A stretch of DNA of 64,000 nucleotides from an uncultured Naasia sp. (GTDB lineage Bacteria; Actinomycetota; Actinomycetes; Actinomycetales; Microbacteriaceae), in assembly GCA_913778905.1 (NCBI GenBank), contig CAJYYA010000016.1, positions 186,001 to 250,000 on the forward strand, read 5' to 3'. This document shows positions 1 to 8,584 of this stretch, piece by piece (the first letter of the stretch is position 1; each line of letters starts with the position of its first letter). The translations under genes and the position numbers were made by a program. Below the pieces are notes generated by a model that worked only from the letters and a program-made list of their open reading frames with translations, did not search any database and was not told the DNA's origin.

Positions 1-758
1 AATCCCTCACCCGCAACCCTCTCGCGAGCCCCGACGTCATCGGACTCACATCCGGGTCGTATGCGGGCGGTCTCATCGCCATCATCCTCTTCGGGGCCGG
101 GGCAGGCTCCCTTCCCGTCGCGGCGGGATCGATCGCGGGCGGTCTGGGCGCCGCGGCGCTCGTCTACGCTCTCGCCTACCGTCGCGGCATCCAGGGCTTC
201 CGCCTCATCGTCGTCGGAATCGCCGTCTCGGCCGTATTCGCCGCGCTCAGCACCTACCTGCTTCTGCGTACCCGGGTGGAGATCGCGATGACAGCGTCGA
301 TCTGGGGAACCGGATCCCTCACCTCTGTCGGATGGGCCCAGCTCGGCCCCGCCGTCGCGGTGATCGTCGCCTCCTCGCTCGTCCTGGCGCTCCTCGCCCG
401 GCCGATGCGCCAACTCGAGCTCGGCGACGACAGCGCCCGAGCGCTCGGAACATCGGTGGAACGCTCCCGGCTGTCGCTCGTCGCCTTCGCCGTCGCCCTC
501 ACAGCCGCGGTGACGGCGGTCGCGGGTCCCATCGCATTCGTCTCCCTCGCCGCTCCCCAGATCGCGCGCCGTCTGACCCGTTCCGCCGGAGTGCCGCTCG
601 CGACGTCAGCCGTCGTCGGCGCAGCCGGCCTGCTCGGCTCCGACCTCGTCGCCCAACACGTCCTCCCGACGCCCCTCCCGGTCGGCGTCGTCACGGTCGT
701 CGTGGGCGGCATCTACCTCGTCGGCCTCCTGATCCATGAAGCACGGAGACTCCCATGA
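1..758 (+). CDS. FecCD-type iron-siderophore ABC permease (5' end cut by window)
   Basis: The reading frame is open from base 3, so the N-terminus lies outside the window. The visible part begins with TRNPLASPDVIG, the loop typical of BtuC/FecCD permeases, and continues through several hydrophobic helices. The end, with LTRSAGVPLATSAVVGAAGL and LPTPLPVGVVTVVVGGIYLV, is the normal C-terminus of the family. The protein would form the membrane channel that moves ferric siderophores into the cytoplasm. Its stop overlaps the ATG of the ATPase gene (ATGA), so the two are translated together. The binding protein and the other permease are presumably to the left. The substrate cannot be read from this part. 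Confidence 0.9.
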   Translation, partial: SLTRNPLASPDVIGLTSGSYAGGLIAIILFGAGAGSLPVAAGSIAGGLGAAALVYALAYRRGIQGFRLIVVGIAVSAVFAALSTYLLLRTRVEIAMTASIWGTGSLTSVGWAQLGPAVAVIVASSLVLALLARPMRQLELGDDSARALGTSVERSRLSLVAFAVALTAAVTAVAGPIAFVSLAAPQIARRLTRSAGVPLATSAVVGAAGLLGSDLVAQHVLPTPLPVGVVTVVVGGIYLVGLLIHEARRLP

Positions 759-1561
759 CCGCTTCCTCGCGACTCGTCGCGCACGACCTGACGGTGGCGT
801 ACGAACGCCGGGTCATCTCGGAGAACCTCTCGGTGGAGATCCCAGACGGGTCCTTCACGGTCATCGTGGGCCCCAATGCATGCGGAAAGTCGACACTTCT
901 CCGGGCGCTCTCGCGACTGCTCACCCCTCGCGCCGGAGAGGTGCTCCTCGACGGGCGGGCCCTCGCGACCTTGCGGCCGAAGGAGACGGCGCGGATCATC
1001 GGACTGCTTCCTCAGAGCTCGATCGCGCCGGACGGCATCACGGTCGCCGACCTCGTGGCGCGCGGGCGCTACCCGCATCAGGGACTCCTGCGCACATGGT
1101 CGCCGGACGACGAGGCCGCGGTGTCCCGAGCGATGGCGGCGACGGGCGTCGGCGACCTGTCCGGCCGGCCGGTCGACGAGCTGTCCGGCGGGCAGCGCCA
1201 GCGGGTGTGGATCGCGATGGTGCTCGCCCAGCAGACGCCCCTGCTGCTCCTCGACGAGCCGACCACGTTCCTCGACATCTCGCACCAGATCGACCTGATG
1301 GAGCTGCTCACCGATCTGCACGAGCAGGGCACCACTCTGGTCGCCTCGCTCCACGACCTCAATCAGGCGGCCCGATACGGCACTCACCTCATCGCCATGA
1401 AGGACGGCACGATCGTGGCGCAGGGCCGACCGGACGACATCCTCACCGCCGAACTGGTCGAGGAGGTGTTCGGCCTGCGCTGCGTCGTCGTGCCGGATCC
1501 GGTGACGGGCACTCCCCTCGTCTCCCCGGTCGGGCGCTCCCGGGAACGTCCACGTCGATGA
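755..1561 (+). CDS. Iron-siderophore ABC transporter ATP-binding protein (FecE/FepC type)
   Basis: 268 residues, the usual length for a FecE-like importer ATPase. Walker A is GPNACGKST (residues 39-47), the signature is LSGGQRQR near residue 145, and Walker B is LLLLDEPTTFLD, followed by a D-loop and an H-loop in SLHDLN. DEPTTFLDI and HDLNQAARY are typical of the siderophore/B12 ATPase subfamily. It powers uptake through the permease encoded just upstream, with which it overlaps by 4 bases, and its own stop overlaps the next ATG. The coupling to an exporter pair downstream suggests that uptake and a second iron-linked transport step are made together. Confidence 0.93.
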   Translation: MTASSRLVAHDLTVAYERRVISENLSVEIPDGSFTVIVGPNACGKSTLLRALSRLLTPRAGEVLLDGRALATLRPKETARIIGLLPQSSIAPDGITVADLVARGRYPHQGLLRTWSPDDEAAVSRAMAATGVGDLSGRPVDELSGGQRQRVWIAMVLAQQTPLLLLDEPTTFLDISHQIDLMELLTDLHEQGTTLVASLHDLNQAARYGTHLIAMKDGTIVAQGRPDDILTAELVEEVFGLRCVVVPDPVTGTPLVSPVGRSRERPRR

Positions 1562-3180
1562 GTCGACGCTTCCTGCACGTCCCCGACACTCCTCTCGACG
1601 CGGGTCCGATCCGTCTGGGCCCCGCGACGACCCCCGCCCGTCTCACCCTCTCCGTCATGGGCGCCGCACGCCGTTACACGATCCCGGCCACGGCGCTCGC
1701 CGTCACCCACCAGATCGGCGAGGCACTCGTGCCCGTCCTGGTCGGAGTCGCTATCGAGCGGGCCGTGTCGACCGGGGACCCCGCTCAGCTCGTCCTGTGG
1801 CTCGCCCTCCTCGCCGCCGACTTCGCGCTCCTGTCGTTCTCCTGGCGGTTCGGATCCCGGTTCGCCGAGCTCGGCCGACTCGTCGTGCAGCACCGTCTGC
1901 GCACCCTGGTCGCCGAACACCTCGTGCTGCGAGCGCCCGGCGGACGGCGTGCGTCGAATCAGCCGGGTGTCGCGCTCTCCCTCGCGACGGCCGATGTCAA
2001 CCGCCTGTCGGGAGCCGTCGAGGTGAGCGTCTTCCCCGTCGGTCAATTCGCCGCCGTGCTGTTCGGGGGGATCGTATTGCTCACCCTCTCGTGGCCGCTC
2101 GGGCTGGCCGTGCTCGTCGGCGCACCGCTGCTACTGGGCGCCACCGAGTTCGTCGGTCGCGGCCTTCAGCGCGCGAGCGGTGACGAGCAAGCGTCCGCGG
2201 CGGCCGCCACCGGACGTGCGGCCGACCTCCTCGCCGGGTACCGGGTCATCCGCGGGATCGGTGACACGGCCGCCGACGAGGCCGTACGCCGCTATCGCTT
2301 TTCGAGCCGGGACGCCCTGGATCGGACCCTTCACGCACGCCGTGCAGACGGGGTCTACAGCGGTGCGATGTCGATGGCGACCGGGCTCTTCGTCGCCGGC
2401 GTCTCGATCGCGGCGGCCGTCCTCGCGGTGACCGGCGGTCTCGGCGTCGGAGAGTTCATCACCGTCGTCGGGCTCACCCAGTTCCTCATCGAGCCGCTGC
2501 AGTACGCGGCTCGAGCAGCCGGCTCCGGCTGGGCGACGGCGAAAGCGTCGGCGGCCCGGCTGCTGGCGCTGATCGGCGAGTCGGAGGGAGGGGACGCCGA
2601 CGGCCCGTCGGTCGCCGGCCGTCGCACCGATGCCGATGGCCGCGTGCTGCAGGCGCGCTCCTTCGCGGCGACCGTCTCGCACCTCACACCAGGCGCTCTC
2701 GTCGTCGTCTCCGCGGACCACGAGATCGAGGACGCGCTGGTCGAGGCGCTTCGCGTGCTTCATCCCGACGCCCTCTTCGCCCCGCGTGCGGCTCACCTCT
2801 TCCCCGGCAGCGTGCGGGACAACGTGGCACTCCCCGGAACCGAGGAGAGCGACATCGAGCGCGCCCTCACCGCCGCGGGGTGCGACGAACTGATCGAGAA
2901 CCTCCCGCGCGGCCTCGACACGGAGGTCGGTACGGGGGGATCGGCCCTGTCCGGCGGTCAGCGACAGCGGATCGCGCTCGCGCGGGCGCTCGCACAGCAC
3001 CCTCCTCTGATCGTGTTGCGTGACCCGTTGACCGCCGTCGACACGGTCACCGAGGCGGCCGTCGCGACCCGTATCCGTGGCCTGCGGAGAGAGCAGCGCA
3101 CGATCGTGATCACGCGTTCGCCCGCCTTCGCAGCGGTCGCCGATCGCATCGTGGGATCACCGAGCGAGGTGGACGGATGA
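1558..3180 (+). CDS. ABC exporter half-transporter with degenerate ATPase domain (subunit 1)
   Basis: 540 residues: a six-helix type IV exporter membrane domain (about 30-330), then a shortened nucleotide-binding domain. The signature ALSGGQRQRIALARAL (LSGGQ at 464-468) and the D-loop are intact. Walker A is gone: GALVVVSADHEIED at 379-392 stands where the P-loop should be. The Walker B Asp is Arg488 (IVLRDP), the Q-loop Gln is lost and the H-loop His is Arg520. It can therefore not form its own ATP site but can lend its signature motif to the partner. The ATG overlaps the ATPase stop before it, and the stop overlaps the next gene (ATGA both times). Export or import of a siderophore is inferred from context only. 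Confidence 0.88.
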   Translation: MSRRFLHVPDTPLDAGPIRLGPATTPARLTLSVMGAARRYTIPATALAVTHQIGEALVPVLVGVAIERAVSTGDPAQLVLWLALLAADFALLSFSWRFGSRFAELGRLVVQHRLRTLVAEHLVLRAPGGRRASNQPGVALSLATADVNRLSGAVEVSVFPVGQFAAVLFGGIVLLTLSWPLGLAVLVGAPLLLGATEFVGRGLQRASGDEQASAAAATGRAADLLAGYRVIRGIGDTAADEAVRRYRFSSRDALDRTLHARRADGVYSGAMSMATGLFVAGVSIAAAVLAVTGGLGVGEFITVVGLTQFLIEPLQYAARAAGSGWATAKASAARLLALIGESEGGDADGPSVAGRRTDADGRVLQARSFAATVSHLTPGALVVVSADHEIEDALVEALRVLHPDALFAPRAAHLFPGSVRDNVALPGTEESDIERALTAAGCDELIENLPRGLDTEVGTGGSALSGGQRQRIALARALAQHPPLIVLRDPLTAVDTVTEAAVATRIRGLRREQRTIVITRSPAFAAVADRIVGSPSEVDG

Positions 3181-4925
3181 GAGACGACGGCCGCTTCCCC
3201 GTCGCACCTCGACGGGTGGTCCTCCGAGAATCGTGGCGGTCGCTGGGCAGGCGCCGGTGGATGTTCCTCCCCGTGGTGCTCGTGCTCACCGCCGCCGCGG
3301 CCGCCGGCGTGACCCCGCCCCTCGTGCTCGGCGCCATGGTCGACGTCATCGAGGAACACTCCGCGGGCGATGCCGATGTGGGCGGGCTCTTGCTGCTCGG
3401 CACGGTGCTGCTCCTGGCGGTGCTGTGCGGGGCGGTGCTGTCGGCGGTCGGGACCGTCGCGACGACGCAGCTGTTCGAGCGCATGCTCGCCGAGCTTCGG
3501 GAGCGGATGGTCCAGGCCGTCTTCCGTCTGCCTCAGGCGAGGGTGGAACGGGCGGGGACCGGCGATGTGGTCGCCCGAGCCGGAGACGACGTCGCCGAGG
3601 TCTCCGACGCGATCCCGAACGTCGTGCCGGCCTTGAGCGGTTCGTTGTTCACCATCGTGGCCACCCTTGTCGGCATGACCGCGATCGACCCCCGGTACGG
3701 GGTCGCGATGCTCGTCGTCGTACCGGTGCACGTCTTCGCGGTCCGTTCCTACCTCCGCACCGCGCCGGGCGTCTACGCGGCCGAGCGCGAGGCCATGGCT
3801 CGACGCACCCGACACCTGCTCGACGCGTTGCACGGCATCGAGACCCTGCATGCGTTCCGCCTCGGCCGCCGGCACGTCGGTCTCATCGGTTCCGCCTCGT
3901 GGGCCGTCGTCCGGCTGAGCATGCAGGCGCGCACCATCCAGAACATCTTCTTCGCACGCCTCAACCTCGCCGAGCTCCTCGGCATCGGCGCGATCCTCGT
4001 CACGGGATTCGTGTCGGTCGCGTCCGGGACCGGCTCGCTCGGCGGAACGACCGCCGCCGCGCTCCTCTTCCTCCGCCTGTTCGGACCCATCAACCAACTG
4101 CTCTTCGTGGTCGACGATCTGCAGTCGGCTCTCGCGTCTCTGGGTCGCATCATCGGCGTGGTCACGGCGGATACCGACCCCGACGCGACGAGGACCACCG
4201 GATCCGCAACGGAGCCGTCGGAGTCGGAAGGCGGTCTGCATCTCGTCGACGTCCACCACTCCTATGAGACGGGTCATCGAGTCCTCTCGGGCATCGACCT
4301 CACCGTCGAGGCGGGCCGATCAGCGGCGGTGGTGGGCGCTTCGGGAGCCGGGAAGAGCACCCTCGCGGGCCTCGCCGCCGGGGTCCACATCCCCCTCGCC
4401 GGTCGCATCGTCCGGCCGCACCGGGTCATGCTCGTCACGCAGGAGACGCATGCCTTCGACGGGACCCTGCGGGACAACCTGACCCTGGCGAGGCCCGCCG
4501 CAACGGACGCGGAACTGACCGCCGCCCTCGACCGAGTCCACGCCGGCCCGCTCCACGACCGGATCGGCCTCGACGGCCTTCTCGGAGCGCCCGGCGAGCG
4601 CCTCTCCCCGGCTGACATCCAGCGGATCGCCCTCGCGCGCGTGATCCTCGCCGACCCTGAACTGGTGATTCTCGATGAAGCCACCGCGGAGGCGGGCTCG
4701 CGCGACGCCGGGTCCCTGGACGGCGCCGCGTCGGAGGTGCTTCGGGGCAGGACGTGCCTGATCGTCGCTCACCGACTCAGCCAGGCGCGCGGTGCCGACC
4801 TCATCGTGGTGATGGAGTCGGGGCGCATCGCGGAGAGGGGCCGTCACGAAACCCTCATCGAACAGGGCGGCCTCTATGCGCAGCTGTGGCAGACGTGGCA
4901 CAGGCGGTTCGGTCAGGATGGATGA
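3177..4925 (+). CDS. ABC exporter half-transporter with catalytic ATPase domain (subunit 2)
   Basis: 582 residues with an N-terminal six-helix domain and a C-terminal ATPase domain. Walker A GASGAGKST (387-395, Lys393), the Q-loop, Walker B VILDEAT (Asp500, Glu501) and the switch His532 are all present. The signature is broken: LSPAD (476-480) replaces LSGGQ. These defects are the exact complement of subunit 1, so the pair should form one working composite ATP site (P-loop from this protein, LSGGQ from the other) and one dead site. The gene is translationally coupled to subunit 1. A heterodimeric exporter in a siderophore operon usually handles siderophore secretion or recycling; the substrate here is not shown. 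Confidence 0.9.
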   Translation: MRDDGRFPVAPRRVVLRESWRSLGRRRWMFLPVVLVLTAAAAAGVTPPLVLGAMVDVIEEHSAGDADVGGLLLLGTVLLLAVLCGAVLSAVGTVATTQLFERMLAELRERMVQAVFRLPQARVERAGTGDVVARAGDDVAEVSDAIPNVVPALSGSLFTIVATLVGMTAIDPRYGVAMLVVVPVHVFAVRSYLRTAPGVYAAEREAMARRTRHLLDALHGIETLHAFRLGRRHVGLIGSASWAVVRLSMQARTIQNIFFARLNLAELLGIGAILVTGFVSVASGTGSLGGTTAAALLFLRLFGPINQLLFVVDDLQSALASLGRIIGVVTADTDPDATRTTGSATEPSESEGGLHLVDVHHSYETGHRVLSGIDLTVEAGRSAAVVGASGAGKSTLAGLAAGVHIPLAGRIVRPHRVMLVTQETHAFDGTLRDNLTLARPAATDAELTAALDRVHAGPLHDRIGLDGLLGAPGERLSPADIQRIALARVILADPELVILDEATAEAGSRDAGSLDGAASEVLRGRTCLIVAHRLSQARGADLIVVMESGRIAERGRHETLIEQGGLYAQLWQTWHRRFGQDG

Positions 4926-4964
4926 GCGCCCGAACCGATCGCGGGTCGAGGGGAGCGGGTGGTC

Positions 4965-5684
4965 ATGCATCGACGATCGGCCGCCTGGACGGGTGCCGTG
5001 GTCGCGGTGATCCTCGACGGCGGCATCGCAGTCGGCCTCATCTCGACGGGCACCCCTTCCTCTCCGCCGCCTGCGCGGTCCCCGATCGAGTCCCCCGGGT
5101 CGGTTCCGCCCTCGGTCGGCGACGAAGTCGCTGCGGATGGTGCGTGCGCAGCACCGGACGGCCAGGACAGCACCTCCGCCCTTCCTCCCGAAGACATCCG
5201 TTGGACGACGAACGAGTCCTCCACGGCGACCTGGCCGGTGTCCGACATCGTCGGGCCGACCGGGATGCGAGACGGCCTGCCCGCGTGCTTCGCGCCGTCG
5301 CCGATCGGGGCGGTCCTCGCCGCGGTCACGTTCCTCTTCGAGCAGACCGATCGTTCGCCGCTGCAGACCTACCCCACCTATGCCGCGAACACCTCCGGCA
5401 AGGAAGTGGCGATACAGACTCTCAACGGGCACTCGGACGGCGCAGTGCAGGAGGTGATGCGGACGCCCGGAGTCGAGACGGCCGGCTACCGGGTCGACTC
5501 GTGGAGCGCCGAACGAGCCGTCGTGACCATCGCGATTCGGCTGCCGGACGGCGACGGCGTCACAGGGTGGCCCATCGAGCTCGTCCGAGTGGGCGGCGAC
5601 TGGCTGGTCAAGCTCCGGGCGGACGGCGCTGTCGGAGACCCTGCGCCGGTCGGCATGGCCGACATCCGGGAGTGGCCCCGCTGA
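4965..5684 (+). CDS. Hypothetical membrane-anchored extracytoplasmic protein
   Basis: About 239 residues from ATG 4965, which has a GAGGGGAG ribosome site 10 bases upstream; GTG 4959 is an alternative. The N-terminus has a positive start and one hydrophobic segment (AAWTGAVVAVILDGGIAVGL), then a Ser/Pro-rich stretch, so the rest is probably outside the membrane. The middle carries LPACFAPSPIGAVLAAVTFLF, which resembles a motif of actinobacterial single-pass proteins that occur near conjugation genes. That likeness is from memory and weak. It starts 39 bases after the exporter and is followed within 18 bases by the ligase gene. No function is assigned. Confidence 0.65.
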   Translation: MHRRSAAWTGAVVAVILDGGIAVGLISTGTPSSPPPARSPIESPGSVPPSVGDEVAADGACAAPDGQDSTSALPPEDIRWTTNESSTATWPVSDIVGPTGMRDGLPACFAPSPIGAVLAAVTFLFEQTDRSPLQTYPTYAANTSGKEVAIQTLNGHSDGAVQEVMRTPGVETAGYRVDSWSAERAVVTIAIRLPDGDGVTGWPIELVRVGGDWLVKLRADGAVGDPAPVGMADIREWPR

Positions 5685-5690
5685 ACGACA

Positions 5691-5696
5691 TAGTCT
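5691..5696 (+). promoter_or_regulatory. Leaderless -10 box before the AMP-ligase gene
   Basis: TAGTCT lies 6 bases before GTG 5703, where no ribosome site is seen. This is the TANNNT arrangement of actinobacterial leaderless transcripts, so the ligase may have its own promoter inside the operon. Confidence 0.4.
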
Positions 5697-5702
5697 CCTG
5701 AG

Positions 5703-7100
5703 GTGATCGCGCCACTCGCCCACCTGCAACGTCACGCATCGGAGCAGCCCGGGTCGCTCGCGATCGTCACGCCCACCTACTCGCTGACCTTCCGTCAGCT
5801 CGCCGATGCGGTCGCCGCGGCGGCCGCAGCCCTTCTCACTCGCGGTGTACGGCCGGGTCAGCTCGTCGCGCTCGATCTGCCCGCGGGCGCGGAATGGGTC
5901 GTCGATCTCGCCCTGCTGCATCTCGGTCTCGCAAGCGTGTCTTTGCGCGGAGTGAGCGACAAGCGGGCGATCCGCTTCGACCACCTCGTGGGCGAGGCGA
6001 GCGGGTTCAACGCCCCCGGCACGGCCGGGCCGCATCCCCTGCCACCGGGCGGATCCTTCGACGGGCCGGACGCGATCTTCCGCTACCTCCTCACGAGCGG
6101 AACGACCGGCGCTCCCCGCTCCGCCGCATACTCACTCCGGGCTTTCGAGTACCGGATGGCCGACGGCGCCGCGCACTGGACGGACGGTCGCCCCGAACTG
6201 ACGCTCATCGGACTGTCCACCACGGGTGGCTTCCACGCTGCCGCCGCCTCGCTCGAACTGGGCGTGCCCTATCTCGCGGTGGACGCGATCGATGCCGCGT
6301 CCCTCCGTCTCGCAGCGCGGCACGGCATCCGAGTCCTCTGCGGATCGCCCGCGCAGGTCGCGCGTGCGCTGCAGGTCATGCAGGCCGAGAGCATCGAGCT
6401 GCCCGAGCTCGAGGAGATCCGTCTGGCAGGGGCCCTGCCGAGCACGCTGCTGCTCGACTTCATCGCCTCGACCGTCGGCGTCGAGGTGCGCAACGTCTAC
6501 GGCTCGACCGAAGGCGGCGGGGTCAGCCAGATCCGGCTCACCGCTGAGACGGATCGCGAAGACGTGGGCACGGTCCTCCCCGACGTCGAGCTGCAGATCG
6601 TCGATCCGTCCGGGCGCCCGGTCGAGCCGGGGGTGGAGGGGTCGATCCGCTACCGCACGCCCGGGCAGGTGTCCGGCTACCTCGTCGACGGCATCGTCGA
6701 ACCGTTCGAAGACGGCTGGTTCATGCCCGGCGATCGTGGGCGGCTGACCCCGGAGGGGCATCTCGTGCTCGCAGGGCGGGAGTCGGAGCTCCTCAACCTG
6801 GGCGGCGTCAAAGTCGACCCGCAACGCATCGACGATATCGCCGCGGGCTTTCCCGGGCTGATCGACTCCGCCGCATTCGCGATCGAGCGGCGGCCGGGTA
6901 TCCCGGAAGCCGCCCTCGCCGTCGTGTCGACGCCCGAGTGCGACCTCCGCGGACTCGACCGACTGCTCCGTACGCAGATGCCTACCGGGCACCCGACCGC
7001 CTTCTGGCGTATCGACGGGATTCCGCGCAGCCGACTGGGCAAGCCGTTCCGTGGGCAACTCACCGAGGCTTACGACCGGGTCGTGCTCAAGCGGGTCTGA
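5703..7100 (+). CDS. AMP-forming acyl/aryl ligase (ANL superfamily)
   Basis: 465 residues, shorter than most acyl-CoA synthetases. The ANL motifs are in order: YLLTSGTTGAPRSA (P-loop, with Arg where Lys is usual), VYGSTEGGG (A5), WFMPGDRGRLTPEGHLVLAG (A7/A8) and IPRSRLGKPFRG (A10, with the catalytic Lys). It should activate a carboxylic acid as the acyl-adenylate and pass it to CoA or a carrier. Being next to siderophore transport genes, it could activate a siderophore building block, but no carrier protein or NRPS is in view. GTG 5703 is the first start after an in-frame stop at 5691. Confidence 0.82.
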   Translation: MIAPLAHLQRHASEQPGSLAIVTPTYSLTFRQLADAVAAAAAALLTRGVRPGQLVALDLPAGAEWVVDLALLHLGLASVSLRGVSDKRAIRFDHLVGEASGFNAPGTAGPHPLPPGGSFDGPDAIFRYLLTSGTTGAPRSAAYSLRAFEYRMADGAAHWTDGRPELTLIGLSTTGGFHAAAASLELGVPYLAVDAIDAASLRLAARHGIRVLCGSPAQVARALQVMQAESIELPELEEIRLAGALPSTLLLDFIASTVGVEVRNVYGSTEGGGVSQIRLTAETDREDVGTVLPDVELQIVDPSGRPVEPGVEGSIRYRTPGQVSGYLVDGIVEPFEDGWFMPGDRGRLTPEGHLVLAGRESELLNLGGVKVDPQRIDDIAAGFPGLIDSAAFAIERRPGIPEAALAVVSTPECDLRGLDRLLRTQMPTGHPTAFWRIDGIPRSRLGKPFRGQLTEAYDRVVLKRV

Positions 7101-7129
7101 TCACGCCCCGGGGAGCGTGACCGATCGGG

Positions 7130-8386
7130 TCAGCGGCCCTTGGCGATACGACGCGTCTGGCGGCACCCGAACAGCAGAAGCGAACCTGCCGCCGCGAAGA
7201 GCGCTGCACCCGTCGCGAGGAAGGGGGTCGAGTCGACTCCCGTCTCCGCCAGGGCCGGGGTCACCGGATCCGCGGCCGGGATCGGCACCGGCTCCGTTTC
7301 GATGTACTCGTAGGCGCCCGCATCGGCCGGGAGGGTCCGTCGCTCGCCCCGCTGATCCACGGGCGGCACACCCGTCACGACGGCGCCGATCGCGGGGCCG
7401 AGCGGGTTGAGCGCGACCGTCTGAGTGCGGCCACCGTTGTCGGCCAGCTCGCCGGTGGCGAAGACGTCGGCCACCGACTGACCGAAGAGGGTGCTGGGAG
7501 CGGGTGCAGTCATAGCCACCTCGGACGAGGCGGTGGTGGAGAACACGTTGCCACCCTGGTCGCCGACCTGAACATCGGGCGCGGACGCGATCTGAGCGGT
7601 GCTACTCGATCGACTCGCGAAGATGTTGCCTCTGAACACCGCCTCGCTCCTTGTACGGACCGACGTCGTGTTGTCGAGGAACGTGGAAAGGGACACGTCA
7701 CCTCCCGACATGTCGACGGCCGCGGGTCCCCGGTTGCCCACGAAGGTGGAGTTGACGATCGAACCGCTGCCGGAGAGGTCGACGGCCGAGGCCCCGGAGT
7801 CCGACGAGTTGTCTTCGAAAGTGGAGGAATCGATGGTCGCACCCCCGTACCCCCAGATGGCCCCGCCCGTCTCGGTGGCAGTGTTGCCCCGGAACGTGGA
7901 CGATGACGCGATGATCATCCCCCGGGCCTCGATCGCGGCCCCATAATCGCCCCGGTTGCCGCTGAAGAGCGTGTCGAGGACGGTGACAGCACCGTTCGAG
8001 TAGACGGCGCCGTCCCGGCCGCCGACCACATTGAGATTGACGAGGGAAAGGCCGGTCACCTCCTGGCGGATCGCCTCGATGATGCGCGTCGTCCCGTTAC
8101 CGTCGAGCGTCGCACCGGTCCCGACGCCCTTGAAGGTGACCGGGGCGGAGACCTGAAGCGCGCCGCTGAGCACGAAGTCACCGGAGAGGCAGACCACGTC
8201 GACGCTGTCGTCGAGCAGGTTCTGGATCTCGTAGGCGGACCCGGTAGATGCGTCGACCGTGTTGCTGGCCGTGCAGTCGTCGTCGGCGAGCGCCGGTGTC
8301 GCGGCGAAGAACGAGAAGCCGGCGACCATGCCGACCGAAGCGAGACCTGCGGCGGCGCGGGCGGCTCGGCGTGACCGTGTACTCAA
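7130..8386 (-). CDS. Secreted beta-helix surface protein with LAETG sortase signal
   Basis: The frame is open further upstream, but the best start is TTG at 8386: GGGGGA lies 8 bases before it and the product then begins MSTRSRRAARAAAGL, a clean signal peptide ending at PALA-DDD. About 418 residues. The body has repeated short strands with GNxA, SxF and GGA patterns (SSTFRGNTATETGGAIWG, DSSTFEDNSSDSGASA), as in polymorphic-membrane-protein and right-handed beta-helix folds. The C-terminus is LAETG, a hydrophobic helix and a basic tail (RQTRRIAKGR). LAXTG is the motif used by class E sortases, so the protein is probably cell-wall anchored. It converges with the ligase gene. Target or ligand unknown. 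Confidence 0.82.
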   Translation of the reverse strand: MSTRSRRAARAAAGLASVGMVAGFSFFAATPALADDDCTASNTVDASTGSAYEIQNLLDDSVDVVCLSGDFVLSGALQVSAPVTFKGVGTGATLDGNGTTRIIEAIRQEVTGLSLVNLNVVGGRDGAVYSNGAVTVLDTLFSGNRGDYGAAIEARGMIIASSSTFRGNTATETGGAIWGYGGATIDSSTFEDNSSDSGASAVDLSGSGSIVNSTFVGNRGPAAVDMSGGDVSLSTFLDNTTSVRTRSEAVFRGNIFASRSSSTAQIASAPDVQVGDQGGNVFSTTASSEVAMTAPAPSTLFGQSVADVFATGELADNGGRTQTVALNPLGPAIGAVVTGVPPVDQRGERRTLPADAGAYEYIETEPVPIPAADPVTPALAETGVDSTPFLATGAALFAAAGSLLLFGCRQTRRIAKGR

Positions 8387-8584
8387 GTGCGGAGTCCCCC
8401 GATGCCTGACCCGTCGATGAGTCCGGAGCGAGTGTATGCGGCCGCCAGCCGGTTCGTGAGGATTGGCTGCGCTCGGCGGAGACCTCTCGAGCGCCCTCGT
8501 CCCCGGGCTCGGATTCACACCGGGTCATATGGATTCCGTGAGCGCGACCGTCTCCTCCGCCCGGGCAGGCGTAGACCTGCATCC

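Noticed and set aside
736-1557. A long frame that extends exporter subunit 1 upstream across the siderophore ATPase gene
   Set aside because: The extension is a basic, domain-free peptide antiphase to the real ATPase. The ATGA overlap at 1558 marks the true start.
7101-7120. TCACGC and GCGTGA with a GC loop between the ligase and the beta-helix gene
   Set aside because: Only 6 bp of stem; too weak to call a terminator although the genes converge.
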